Positions 9,619 through 18,745 of a stretch of DNA of 44,131 nucleotides are shown here, in pieces; positions within the stretch are counted from its first letter, which is position 1, and each line of letters opens with the position of its first letter. The stretch lies in contig DAHVKW010000003.1 in NCBI GenBank assembly GCA_027320695.1, forward strand, positions 1 through 44,131, read 5' to 3'. The notes beneath the pieces were generated by a model. It did not search any database. It was not told the DNA's origin and saw only the letters and a program-made list of their open reading frames with translations. This stretch comes from Actinomycetota bacterium (GTDB lineage Bacteria; Actinomycetota; Acidimicrobiia; Acidimicrobiales; Acidimicrobiaceae). The translations under genes were made by a program, and so were the position numbers.

Positions 9619-11091
9619 GTGAAAGAGACAGATATAAACGAGAGTGCCCTTCTGAATGAGAATGGCCAAAGAGATGCAGAGCAAGCCTGGGCCGCGGATG
9701 TCCGCAGAGCCGCAATAAGGCCGACAATAGGGCGCGCGAGCGTTGCCTGGAAGCTTTCGGTAACGGTGCTTGGCCTAGTAGTGCTGGCAGGCTTAGGTGC
9801 CTGGATATACCAGTTCAAGCGTGGTCTTGGTGCGGCTGGCTACAATGATCAGGCATTTTGGGCAGTTTACATTGTCGATGTCGTTACCTTTATTGGAGTG
9901 AGCTATGGCGGCGCGGTCATATCGGCAATCTTGCGCCTCACCGGCCAGAGCTGGCGAGCGCCGCTTACTCGACTAGCCGAAGGCACGGCATTGGTCACAG
10001 TTCTGATCGGCGCGCTTTTCATCTTTCCGCACCTTGGCAGGCCGGAACGTTTCTGGGAGATCCCGATCTATGTGAACACCTCTTCGCCGCTGTTTTGGGA
10101 TTTCATGGCGATCAGCACATACGTTTTGGCGACAGTGATCTTTTTCTACCTGCCGCTGGTTCCCGATATGGCCATCGTCAACAAGACACTCGGCAGAGCC
10201 GATAGGCCCGCGCGTTTCAGGATTTACAAGGCGCTATCCCTGAAGTGGATGGGAAACGAACGGCAGCGCCGCCTGCTGCACTCGGTTCTCACGCTCATAT
10301 CGCTGATAATCATCCCGCTTGCCGTATCGGTTCACTCCGTGCTTTCATGGGCGTTTGCGACGACTAGCAGGCCAGGTTGGATGGAGTCCGTCTTTCCTCC
10401 TTATTTCGTGATCGCGGCGCTCTACTCGGGCACTGCGCTGGTCATTGTCGTCGCATCAGCCTTCAGGAAGGGGTATCGCCTGGAGAGGTTCATTACCAAG
10501 CGGCATTTTGTCCGGCTTGGTTACATAATGGCAGCTCTTGGACTGGTTTACGCATACCTTACCATTGCTGATCTTTTGTCCGAGGGTTACACCGGAATCA
10601 CCAGCGGCTGGATACGGCAAACTATCGCCGGTCGCTATGCCATACCGTTCTGGTTCTATGTGGTTTTTGGCGAGGTTCTTCCAATAGCGCTGGTGGCGGT
10701 GAAAAAGACTCGAAACATCAAGGGTATGACCGTGGCAAGCGTTGGCGTGGTAATCGCGTTATGGGTCAAGCGAATCGTTATCGTGCTTCCTCCGGTAACC
10801 CAGCCGCTAATCGGCGGATTCTGGGGAACGTACCATTTCACTTGGGTATCAATCACGATCACAGTTGCGGGCGTCGCAGCCATACCTTTTGGTTTGATGC
10901 TGTTGTTCCGCTTTCTCCCCGTTCTTTCAATTGACGAGATGGAGGAGATGGGTGAGCTTGGGTCAGTGGAGCAAGTCTCCAAAGAGACCCTGGCAGTACA
11001 AAAGCAGGCGCCAGCATACGCATATGCAAATGGCAACGGTCATGTGAACGGCAACGGAGTGGGAATGCCTGAAAAGGAAGTGCAATTATGA
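9619..11091 (+). CDS. NrfD/PsrC-type polytopic quinone-interacting membrane subunit
   Basis: 490 aa, about 10 TM helices, NrfD-like sequence, GTG start directly downstream of the Fe-S subunit. Confidence 0.9.
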   Translation: MKETDINESALLNENGQRDAEQAWAADVRRAAIRPTIGRASVAWKLSVTVLGLVVLAGLGAWIYQFKRGLGAAGYNDQAFWAVYIVDVVTFIGVSYGGAVISAILRLTGQSWRAPLTRLAEGTALVTVLIGALFIFPHLGRPERFWEIPIYVNTSSPLFWDFMAISTYVLATVIFFYLPLVPDMAIVNKTLGRADRPARFRIYKALSLKWMGNERQRRLLHSVLTLISLIIIPLAVSVHSVLSWAFATTSRPGWMESVFPPYFVIAALYSGTALVIVVASAFRKGYRLERFITKRHFVRLGYIMAALGLVYAYLTIADLLSEGYTGITSGWIRQTIAGRYAIPFWFYVVFGEVLPIALVAVKKTRNIKGMTVASVGVVIALWVKRIVIVLPPVTQPLIGGFWGTYHFTWVSITITVAGVAAIPFGLMLLFRFLPVLSIDEMEEMGELGSVEQVSKETLAVQKQAPAYAYANGNGHVNGNGVGMPEKEVQL

Positions 11092-11675
11092 AAAGTCTTT
11101 CGAGATGGCTCATTGCCGCCGTGGCAACGATTGGCTCGGTGCTGGTTGTGTCAGGCACTGCTGTAGCGGCCGCTGGGCAAAGTAGCGCCGTACTTGATCT
11201 GGCGGTACAGACTGTATCGGCCAACGGAGTTAATTTGGCGCTGTCTGCACAGGCGGGATCCGGGGCTTCCGGACAGAGTGTGACCTTTTTTGTCCAGACT
11301 CAGGAGTTTTCTAGCCATGGATGGATGGCGCTTGGCACCTCAGTCACGAACTCTGCCGGCGAGGCTACCTACACCTATACTCCGACATGGACCGGTACGG
11401 AACTTTTTGGAGCGGCTCTAGGTTCTTCGGATGCTGTTGCCACGCCGAGCGTCACAAAGTCATTCCAAGTTTTGAAGGATCCTCCCGGGGTGCCCCAGAG
11501 CGTCATTGAATACTCAAGGCCGCTCGGCACCGAAGGAGGGATATTCGTCAAGAGCATTTTGTCGGTTCTCGCTCTGGTGTGGATTCTGCTCCTTGGCTCG
11601 CTCGTTCTGGTGGTTTGGCGCATGCCTCGCCTGACAAGAGCATCGGTGGATACCAGCCAATCTGGGAGGAACTGA
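11088..11675 (+). CDS. Secreted/membrane-anchored protein with Ig-like domain and C-terminal TM
   Basis: Signal peptide, Ig-like beta region (GQSVTFFVQTQEFSSHGWMALGTSVTNSAGEATYTYTPTWTGTELFGA), C-terminal TM; overlaps the nrfD-like stop. Confidence 0.7.
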   Translation: MKSLSRWLIAAVATIGSVLVVSGTAVAAAGQSSAVLDLAVQTVSANGVNLALSAQAGSGASGQSVTFFVQTQEFSSHGWMALGTSVTNSAGEATYTYTPTWTGTELFGAALGSSDAVATPSVTKSFQVLKDPPGVPQSVIEYSRPLGTEGGIFVKSILSVLALVWILLLGSLVLVVWRMPRLTRASVDTSQSGRN

Positions 11676-11676
11676 G

Positions 11677-12201
11677 ATGATTCAGATCGGTGCAAATATG
11701 AAGAAAAGATTGTTCACGCGCCAAGCGGCGACCATAGCCGGGCTGGCAGTGATCGGAGGCATCGCGGCTGCCTGTGGCGGAGCATCTACCGCGGCAAGCC
11801 AAGTAGCCACCGTCGATGGCAACGCGCCGTGGATGACCACTCCCTCAGCCAATGGAGCCTCAGGGTCGGCCCAGGTCATCAACCTGACAATTCAGGACGT
11901 GACTACTCCGCAAGGCCCCCAGCCCGCATTTGTAGGTCCCAACGGCAAGGGAGCCGCAGATCTGTTCAGCGTCTCGGCCGGCAAACAGGTGCAAGTGGTT
12001 GTGGCCAACAAGGATGCCATGCCGCATACCTTTACGGTAGCGGATCTTGGGCTGAACATCACGATTGCTCCCGAGGCAACAACGAAGTTCAGTTTCACGG
12101 CGAAAGCCGCTGGAACTTATTCTTGGTACTGCGCTATTCCATGTGGCAGCTGGGTGATGAGCAATCCAGGCTATATGAAAGGCGACTTCAAAGTAGCTTG
12201 A
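11677..12201 (+). CDS. Cupredoxin-domain lipoprotein (third in cluster)
   Basis: Lipobox AAAC; cupredoxin core MPHTFTVADLGLNITIAPEATTKFSFTAKAAGTYSWYCAIPCGSWVMSNPGYMKGDFKV. An internal ATG at 11698 is an alternative start. Confidence 0.85.
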   Translation: MIQIGANMKKRLFTRQAATIAGLAVIGGIAAACGGASTAASQVATVDGNAPWMTTPSANGASGSAQVINLTIQDVTTPQGPQPAFVGPNGKGAADLFSVSAGKQVQVVVANKDAMPHTFTVADLGLNITIAPEATTKFSFTAKAAGTYSWYCAIPCGSWVMSNPGYMKGDFKVA

Positions 12202-12231
12202 TGATAAATCTTCCAGACAGTCGGTCTGGTC

Positions 12232-12264
12232 CCTTGGAGCAGAGCTAGAAGCTCTGCTCCAAGG
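12232..12264 (+). terminator. Terminator-like hairpin closing the cupredoxin/NrfD cluster
   Basis: Perfect 14-bp inverted repeat CCTTGGAGCAGAGC-tagaa-GCTCTGCTCCAAGG. Confidence 0.65.
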
Positions 12265-12489
12265 CATTTAATACGGCTGAAATTAATCTGTCGGACTCGA
12301 GCGTCATTCGTAAGGCTTCAGTTGGCGGCGGGACATTCTTGCTAGCGGCAAGAATGCCTTTTATGCCTGGTTCAGCCTCGCGGCAATCCGCTTTCCCGTG
12401 CTAACCCTTTATATTCCGCTATTTACTTTTTACTGGTAAAGCAATAAAATTAGGTCGCTGTTTTCTCAGTAGAGCGGGGAAGTCGATAT

Positions 12490-14604
12490 ATGTCGACAGA
12501 AGAGGAACAACAGGTCTCTGAAGCACAGATTGCGGTTCACTGGCGTGAGGAGGAGTTTTACTATCCGCCTGCGAAGTTCATCGGACAAGCCAATGCGTCA
12601 GATCCTGCCATTCTTGACCGGTTCAGCGAAGAAAATTTTCCGGAGTGTTTCAAGGAATTCGCTGATCTGCTGAGTTGGGATCATTACTGGCACACGACCT
12701 TGGATTCGAGTAATCCACCATTCTGGAAGTGGTTCGTCGGCGGAAAGTTGAACGCATCGTATAACTGCATCGATCGCCATCTTGAGAAGAATCGTAATAA
12801 GTCGGCAATCCTTTGGGCCCCTGAGCCCGAGAATGAAGAAATCAAATCCATTACCTATCAGGAGTTGTACCATCAGGTTAATGAGTTTGCCGCGCTGCTT
12901 AGGGATTTCTGCGGCCTAAAGGCCGGCGACCGTGTTACTTTCCATATGCCCATGGTTCCTGAACTCCCGGTATCTATGCTTGCATGCGCACGACTAGGAG
13001 TGATCCACTCCGAAGTCTTTGCCGGCTTCAGCGGAGCATCCTGCGGCGGAAGAATTGCCGACTCGGGCAGCCATGTGCTGGTCACGATGGACAGCTACTA
13101 TCGAAGCGGCGAGCTCGTCGACCACAAGGTCAAAGCAGATGAGGCTATCGCGACTGCGCATGAACTTGGATTCGACATTGCCAAGGTCCTGGTCTGGCGC
13201 AGATATCCAGGCAAGTACGGGTCAAAGACTCCGATGGTTGAAGGCCGCGACTTCTTCGTGGATGAAGTCCTGAAGGACTTCAAGGGCAAGATCGTAAGCC
13301 CGGTCTCCATGCCGGCCGAGGCTCCGCTGTTTCTCATGTACACGAGCGGGTCTACCGGCAAGCCAAAGGGATGCCAGCATAGCACCGGCGGCTATCTTTC
13401 TTATGTCGCGGGGACATCGAAGTACTATCAAGATATTCATCCCGAAGACACCTACTGGTGTATGGCTGACATCGGGTGGATCACCGGCCACTCATATATT
13501 GTCTATGGCCCGCTTGCTTTGGGCACGACCACGGTGATCTACGAAGGAGTGCCGACCTATCCAGACGCTGGACGGGCATGGCGCATTGCGGAGCGGCTGG
13601 GCGTGAATATATTCCACACTGCGCCGACAACCATTAGGATGCTGCGAAAATTGGGACCGGATGAGCCGGCGAAGCACAACTACCACTTCAAGCACATGAC
13701 AACGGTGGGCGAGCCCATCGAGCCTGAAGTTTGGCGCTGGTACCACGATGTCGTAGGCAAGAACGAAGCTGTGATTGTCGACACCTGGTGGCAGACCGAA
13801 AATGGTGGCTTCCTCGGCAGCACCCTTCCTGGACTTCAGCCCATGAAGCCGGGCAGCTGCGGACCCGGAGTGCTGGGCGTATTCCCGGTGATCATGGATG
13901 AAGACGGAAATGAGGTGGAGGCCGGAAGCGGCAGGGCCGGCAACATGTGCATTCGCAATCCATGGCCCGGGATACTGCAGACGATTTACGGACAGCCCGA
14001 GAGATTCGTCCAGGTTTACTACGAGAAGTACTGCAAGGATCGAAACAGCAAGGATTGGCGTGATTGGCCGTACTTTGCTGGTGACGGAGCGGTTAAGGCG
14101 GCAGATGGCTACTTCCGCATTCTCGGCAGAGTTGACGACGTTATCAATGTGGCCGGCCACCGGTTGGGCACAAAGGAACTCGAGTCCGCAAGCTTGACCG
14201 TGCCGGAAATTGCCGAAGCCGCCGCTGTTCCAGTCGTAGATGAGCTGCGCGGCCGAATCGTTGAGATGTATGTCTCCCTGAAACCTGGTTTTCAGCCGAG
14301 CAAGGAGATCTCGGATAAAGTTACCAAGGCCATCGAGACCGAGATCGGCAAGATCGCGCGTCCCAAAAATGTCTGGATTGTCCAAGACATGCCAAAGACG
14401 CGGTCGGGGAAGATCATGCGCAGGGTCATTGCCGGAATTTCCAACTTCACTGACGCTGGAGATCTGACCACTCTCGCTAATGCCGAGGTGGTGGAAGGCA
14501 TCCGCCACCATGTCCAAAGTGAGAAACTGGCCAAAGGCGATGTTCCGCGTGAGCTGTCGCCTGCAGAAATAGACGAAATCAAGGCCTTCGGAAGCGCCGA
14601 ATAG
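12490..14604 (+). CDS. acs: Acetyl-CoA synthetase (AMP-forming)
   Basis: YTSGSTGKPKG, DTWWQTENGG, GDGAVKAADGYFRILGRVDDVINVAGHRLGT and C-terminal KTRSGKIMRR motifs. Confidence 0.95.
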   Translation: MSTEEEQQVSEAQIAVHWREEEFYYPPAKFIGQANASDPAILDRFSEENFPECFKEFADLLSWDHYWHTTLDSSNPPFWKWFVGGKLNASYNCIDRHLEKNRNKSAILWAPEPENEEIKSITYQELYHQVNEFAALLRDFCGLKAGDRVTFHMPMVPELPVSMLACARLGVIHSEVFAGFSGASCGGRIADSGSHVLVTMDSYYRSGELVDHKVKADEAIATAHELGFDIAKVLVWRRYPGKYGSKTPMVEGRDFFVDEVLKDFKGKIVSPVSMPAEAPLFLMYTSGSTGKPKGCQHSTGGYLSYVAGTSKYYQDIHPEDTYWCMADIGWITGHSYIVYGPLALGTTTVIYEGVPTYPDAGRAWRIAERLGVNIFHTAPTTIRMLRKLGPDEPAKHNYHFKHMTTVGEPIEPEVWRWYHDVVGKNEAVIVDTWWQTENGGFLGSTLPGLQPMKPGSCGPGVLGVFPVIMDEDGNEVEAGSGRAGNMCIRNPWPGILQTIYGQPERFVQVYYEKYCKDRNSKDWRDWPYFAGDGAVKAADGYFRILGRVDDVINVAGHRLGTKELESASLTVPEIAEAAAVPVVDELRGRIVEMYVSLKPGFQPSKEISDKVTKAIETEIGKIARPKNVWIVQDMPKTRSGKIMRRVIAGISNFTDAGDLTTLANAEVVEGIRHHVQSEKLAKGDVPRELSPAEIDEIKAFGSAE

Positions 14605-14756
14605 AAAATCGTGGTTGCAGCCGCCGATCGTTTTGTTTTGAATACTGCATGAAGCCAGAGTTCGAAGCGGCAATCGATCCTTGATTGCATAGATGTGGCA
14701 GGGTCATCATAGATGGCTCTGCCGGGGCTAGCAATGAAATGCGAGATGCCATAGCT

Positions 14757-15044
14757 ATGACGTGGCACTACATTGCGGGTGAATTATCTCTGTTGCTCGG
14801 GGAGCTTGGCAAGGTTACGGGAGACGAGATCATCACCCAGCAGATTTGCAAATTGCGGATAGAAGCCGAAACGGTGCCGTTTTCAGCGCTGCCAGACATA
14901 GCGGCGGAGTCCCTTGCTCTGGCCAACGAATTGTGCCAGTTCTCTTTGGTCAACGGGGACAGCCTGGTCTTCACCCGGCAACTGACGGTATGCAGCGAGA
15001 TATGGCGTTTTGGGACTTCGGCAGGCCTGCTGGTGGATGATTGA
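14757..15044 (+). CDS. Hypothetical small protein
   Basis: Protein-like ORF from internal ATG (MTWHYIAGELSLLLGELGKVTGDEIITQQ...); no recognised family. Confidence 0.35.
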   Translation: MTWHYIAGELSLLLGELGKVTGDEIITQQICKLRIEAETVPFSALPDIAAESLALANELCQFSLVNGDSLVFTRQLTVCSEIWRFGTSAGLLVDD

Positions 15045-15295
15045 GCCTTTGGTCCTCCCGCTGCCCGACAAGCATGAACCCTGGAGCACTTTGTTCTGTC
15101 TTTGCGCTGCCCGCTATGCAATTATGTGCCGCTCATGATTCGGGCGCCGGCACCAAAGGTGTCAAAAAATGGTAGTTTGGCAAATGAAAGTCGGCTAATT
15201 AGAGCGGTGAAAGCGATGTTCTGGAGATTATTCACTATCGATCCCGCCAAGATTAGCTACGTCGAGTAGTCATCTGAATTGCGGGGGATATTGAA

Positions 15296-16498
15296 TTGAG
15301 CACCATGCAGAGCGAGGCAAGTTTGCAGCTGGAATGGGGGTTGAACCAATTCAATCCCTGGGATCGCCGGATTACCGAGGAAAATATCTGGCCCATTTAT
15401 AGGGCTATGCGTCAGGAAGGCCCAGTTGTTCACAGCGAGGCTCTTGGCGGATTTTGGTGTGTGACGCGTTACAAGGAAGTCCGCGCGGCTGCCCTGGATT
15501 ACCGCAACCTTTCATCGGGCCATGCCCTTGAGATCGGCAAGCAGAACTGGACCGACAAGCCAAGGACTCGTCTAATCGAAACCGATCCGCCGGAGCACAC
15601 CAGGCAGCGCAAAGCTATGCAGGCACCAATTCTGCAGAAGAGGATGGGTGAGTTCTCAAACGGCATTCGGGAAAGCGTGGTGGATCTTTTAGACCACATT
15701 GCCCAACTCGGGGAGTTTGACATCGTCGCGGATCTGGCAGAGCCGATCCCTCAGGAGGTTCTGGGCCGAATTCTGGGGTTTGACGAGGAGACAAGGCGAA
15801 GGAATCGGGAGCTTGTTCGAAAGTTCGTCCACGCTGATTTAGAGACGAGTGAGGACGCGCATGGCGACTTCTGGGCATTTCTAATAGAGACCATTCAAGA
15901 CCGGCTTCGCCATCCAGGCGAAGATTTTCTGAGCCAGCTTTGCATTGCCGAGGTGGACGGCCAGCGCTTTAGCGAGTCTGAACTCGTTGGGATGCTACAT
16001 GGATTTGCACTCGCCGGGCACCACACCGCCATAGACGCAATATCGTCGATGCTGCTGCACCTCTCGGATGACGAAGTCAAGTTCGCATATCAGGACGATC
16101 CTTCCATCGGTACTCAGATCGTCGAGGAAACTTTGCGCATCGACTCCCCCATTCATCTCGAAGGACGCACCGCGATGGCTGACATAGTGATAGGCGACGT
16201 GGGCATTCCTGCCGGGGAATCAGTTGCTCTTTTGTATGCTTCGGCGAATCACGATGACGTCCAGTTCGAGAATCCGGAAGAGTTCAACCCCAAGCGCTCT
16301 GCGAATCAGCATGTGGCATTCGGTTACGGGATCCATATGTGTATCGGGCTGCATCTCGCCAGGCTGGAAATGAACGTGGTTCTCGAAGAGATGGTGAAGC
16401 GGTTTCCCTCCTATCGGGTCACAGGTTCGCCTCGGGGCACGGGCATGGTTTTTGGCCATCACATGGGCTGGGAGTCGATACCGGCAACAATTGGTTGA
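15296..16498 (+). CDS. Cytochrome P450
   Basis: I-helix ALAGHHTAID, ExxR (EETLR), heme-binding FGYGIHMCIGLHLAR. Confidence 0.95.
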   Translation: MSTMQSEASLQLEWGLNQFNPWDRRITEENIWPIYRAMRQEGPVVHSEALGGFWCVTRYKEVRAAALDYRNLSSGHALEIGKQNWTDKPRTRLIETDPPEHTRQRKAMQAPILQKRMGEFSNGIRESVVDLLDHIAQLGEFDIVADLAEPIPQEVLGRILGFDEETRRRNRELVRKFVHADLETSEDAHGDFWAFLIETIQDRLRHPGEDFLSQLCIAEVDGQRFSESELVGMLHGFALAGHHTAIDAISSMLLHLSDDEVKFAYQDDPSIGTQIVEETLRIDSPIHLEGRTAMADIVIGDVGIPAGESVALLYASANHDDVQFENPEEFNPKRSANQHVAFGYGIHMCIGLHLARLEMNVVLEEMVKRFPSYRVTGSPRGTGMVFGHHMGWESIPATIG

Positions 16499-16584
16499 GG
16501 CCGCGCTGCCGGCTCGTAGCGCTTTTCGCCAAGTCGTCGGCCAAGTTGCGAGTATGCCAAACATCACCTGCCAGTTTGCAAAGT

Positions 16585-16634
16585 ACAAGGGTGGCCTCGC
16601 CACGATCCATTGGAACGCGCGGTGCCACCCTTGT
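16585..16634. terminator. Inverted repeat between convergent P450 and UbiD genes, possible bidirectional terminator
   Basis: ACAAGGGTGGC (16585..16595) / GCCACCCTTGT (16624..16634), perfect 11-bp arms in a convergent intergenic region. Confidence 0.45.
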
Positions 16635-16648
16635 GATGCCCCAGCTAT

Positions 16649-18154
16649 TTAGATGTGTAGCTCCTCTTCGGGGTTGTCAAAAACTTTCACTACCGGGGGT
16701 TTGCCGGGCATTCCAAGGTCATCCCACCGGGCCAGGGCATTTTCGTACTGTTCGGTTGTCAATGCCGTCCTGCGTGAGAAGGTCTTGATATTCTTGAACT
16801 CCTTGCACGCGTAGATCAGGGCCTTTGATCCGTAGGGGCGCTCTTCATTGGGGTTCTTGCTCGGATCGAGGTAAGTTGACCATGTGTTGCGCAGGATGTC
16901 GATATCTTCGGAAACTCTGCAGCGCGTGGAAGCCGCCCAGATGACCTGTTCCAAATCGGATGGATCGACGTCATCGTCCACCACGTAGATGAATTTTGCG
17001 AAATACGCGCCTCCGGCACATTGGGCGGCGATCGCAGCTGCCTGTTGGGCATGGCCTGCGTACATCTGTTTCAGAGAGACCACAGTCATTCCGAACCCGC
17101 CAGCGGCAGAGGGTACAGACCATACGCCTTGAACTCCCGGGATACCACAGGCTTCGAGGTCGCGCCACACTCTCGCGCCGCGCATCACGGATAGGAAAAG
17201 GTTCTGCTCACACGACGGATGGTCAGCCATGAGCGCCGCCGTCATGATTGGCTGGTTCCTGAAATATATCGCCTTGATCTCTATGCTTGGCGTCTGTTCC
17301 AATCCGGGCCGGCCGTAATATCCTGTGAATTCGCCAAAGGGCCCCTCTTCGCGTCCGCCTTCGGGATAGGAGTATCCTTCGATTACCAACTCGGCTCTGG
17401 CTGGGATCGGCAGGCCGGTGATCTTGCCGGGAACTGTTTCGATCGGAGAACCTTGGAGTCCTCCAGCCGCATCATATTCCGATTCCTGTTTGGGGAATCC
17501 CGTTGCGGCGCAGATGAACAGCAAAGGGTCGACGCCGTAGACGCTGACCACCGGACACGGCTTTCCTTTGGCCCACCACTTCTCGCGGTCCAATAACGTG
17601 TCCTTGCCCGGGGAGGAGTAATATCCGACCCTGTCTTTTTCTTCAACCATCTGGCGGTATGTGCCAAGATTGATGCGCCCGGAGTCTGGATCCTGGGTGA
17701 TGATGACATCTGCGGTACCGATGTACGGTCCTCCGTCCCGCACCCAGTGGGTAGGAGTCGGGAAGTAGCTCAAATCGATATCGTCGCCCATCCAAACGTT
17801 TTCAAAAATGGGCGCGTCTTTCGGATCGATTGAAACGGGCTTGATTTTTTCGTCGAACTTTTCTTTTATGTACTGGACCAGTTCAATCGGGGTTTTGCCG
17901 GGAAGGGTCCGCATCGCCAGCGAAAGGCGGTTCATGCTGTTCCCGATGGGATTGAAAAGCACTCGCACGTCGCCTTTGTGGCCCTTTGGATTCTCGAACA
18001 GCAAAGTTGTTTGTTCGGAGTTTTTTCCGTTGAGATAGGTCAAAGCGCCCATTTCAAGATGAGGGTCCACCTCTTTGGTTATGTGGGTGACTTCCCCGAG
18101 CTTCTCTACGTCGCCCAGCCAGTCCCTCAGGTCGCGAATATCGACTTTGCTCAT
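16649..18154 (-). CDS. UbiD-family prFMN-dependent (de)carboxylase, copy 1
   Basis: UbiD signature region EEGPFGEFTGYYGRPG and YIGTADVIITQDPDSGRINLGTYRQMV; likely start MSKVDIRDLRDWLGDVEKLGE, inside the 16649..18223 ORF. Confidence 0.92.
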   Translation of the reverse strand: MSKVDIRDLRDWLGDVEKLGEVTHITKEVDPHLEMGALTYLNGKNSEQTTLLFENPKGHKGDVRVLFNPIGNSMNRLSLAMRTLPGKTPIELVQYIKEKFDEKIKPVSIDPKDAPIFENVWMGDDIDLSYFPTPTHWVRDGGPYIGTADVIITQDPDSGRINLGTYRQMVEEKDRVGYYSSPGKDTLLDREKWWAKGKPCPVVSVYGVDPLLFICAATGFPKQESEYDAAGGLQGSPIETVPGKITGLPIPARAELVIEGYSYPEGGREEGPFGEFTGYYGRPGLEQTPSIEIKAIYFRNQPIMTAALMADHPSCEQNLFLSVMRGARVWRDLEACGIPGVQGVWSVPSAAGGFGMTVVSLKQMYAGHAQQAAAIAAQCAGGAYFAKFIYVVDDDVDPSDLEQVIWAASTRCRVSEDIDILRNTWSTYLDPSKNPNEERPYGSKALIYACKEFKNIKTFSRRTALTTEQYENALARWDDLGMPGKPPVVKVFDNPEEELHI

Positions 18155-18745
18155 TTCAAATACCTCCAATTGCTGTCCGGCCAAATGAATTCCCCAAAGC
18201 GCCTCTAAATCGATACATGCCATACCCCTGCATTAAGTTTCGATGTAATAGTAAATTGGCTGTCAGCGCCGCTCCAAATCTGACGGTTGCGAAGCCCCTC
18301 ATGCTGGTATTTGGCTGCATGAATAAAATTAAGCATGACGGGCTCTGCGCTATAAGCTCCGGTGCCCACCGTTACCCAAGTACTCATGTGTCCCCATCGT
18401 CTGGCTTGATATAGTAGCTCGCAATTTGTTGGCTCTCTTAGGGTCCGCGCTATCTCACTGTGATATTTACAAGTTAGAATCGCTGTTTGATAATGACAAT
18501 AGCGCACCATGATAGAGAAATACAAATTTACCGAGAAATATTTTCTGCGCCTTGAGCTGGCATTTTTATCCACAGGCGGTTTTTTGAATTGAGGTCTTGA
18601 GAAACGCCTATGTTACAATTTCTTCGACCTGGCGTTCCACGGCTGTGGGGATGAACACTTTGAGGCTCATTGGGGGGTAACAGACCAGGATTGGGGCTAT
18701 CCCGTTGGATATTTTGGGGATATCTATGCTGCAGGAGGTATTATT

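Noticed and set aside
13492-14673. 393-aa minus-strand ORF
   Set aside because: Fully antisense to the clear acetyl-CoA synthetase gene; no domain-like sequence. Typical antisense open frame.
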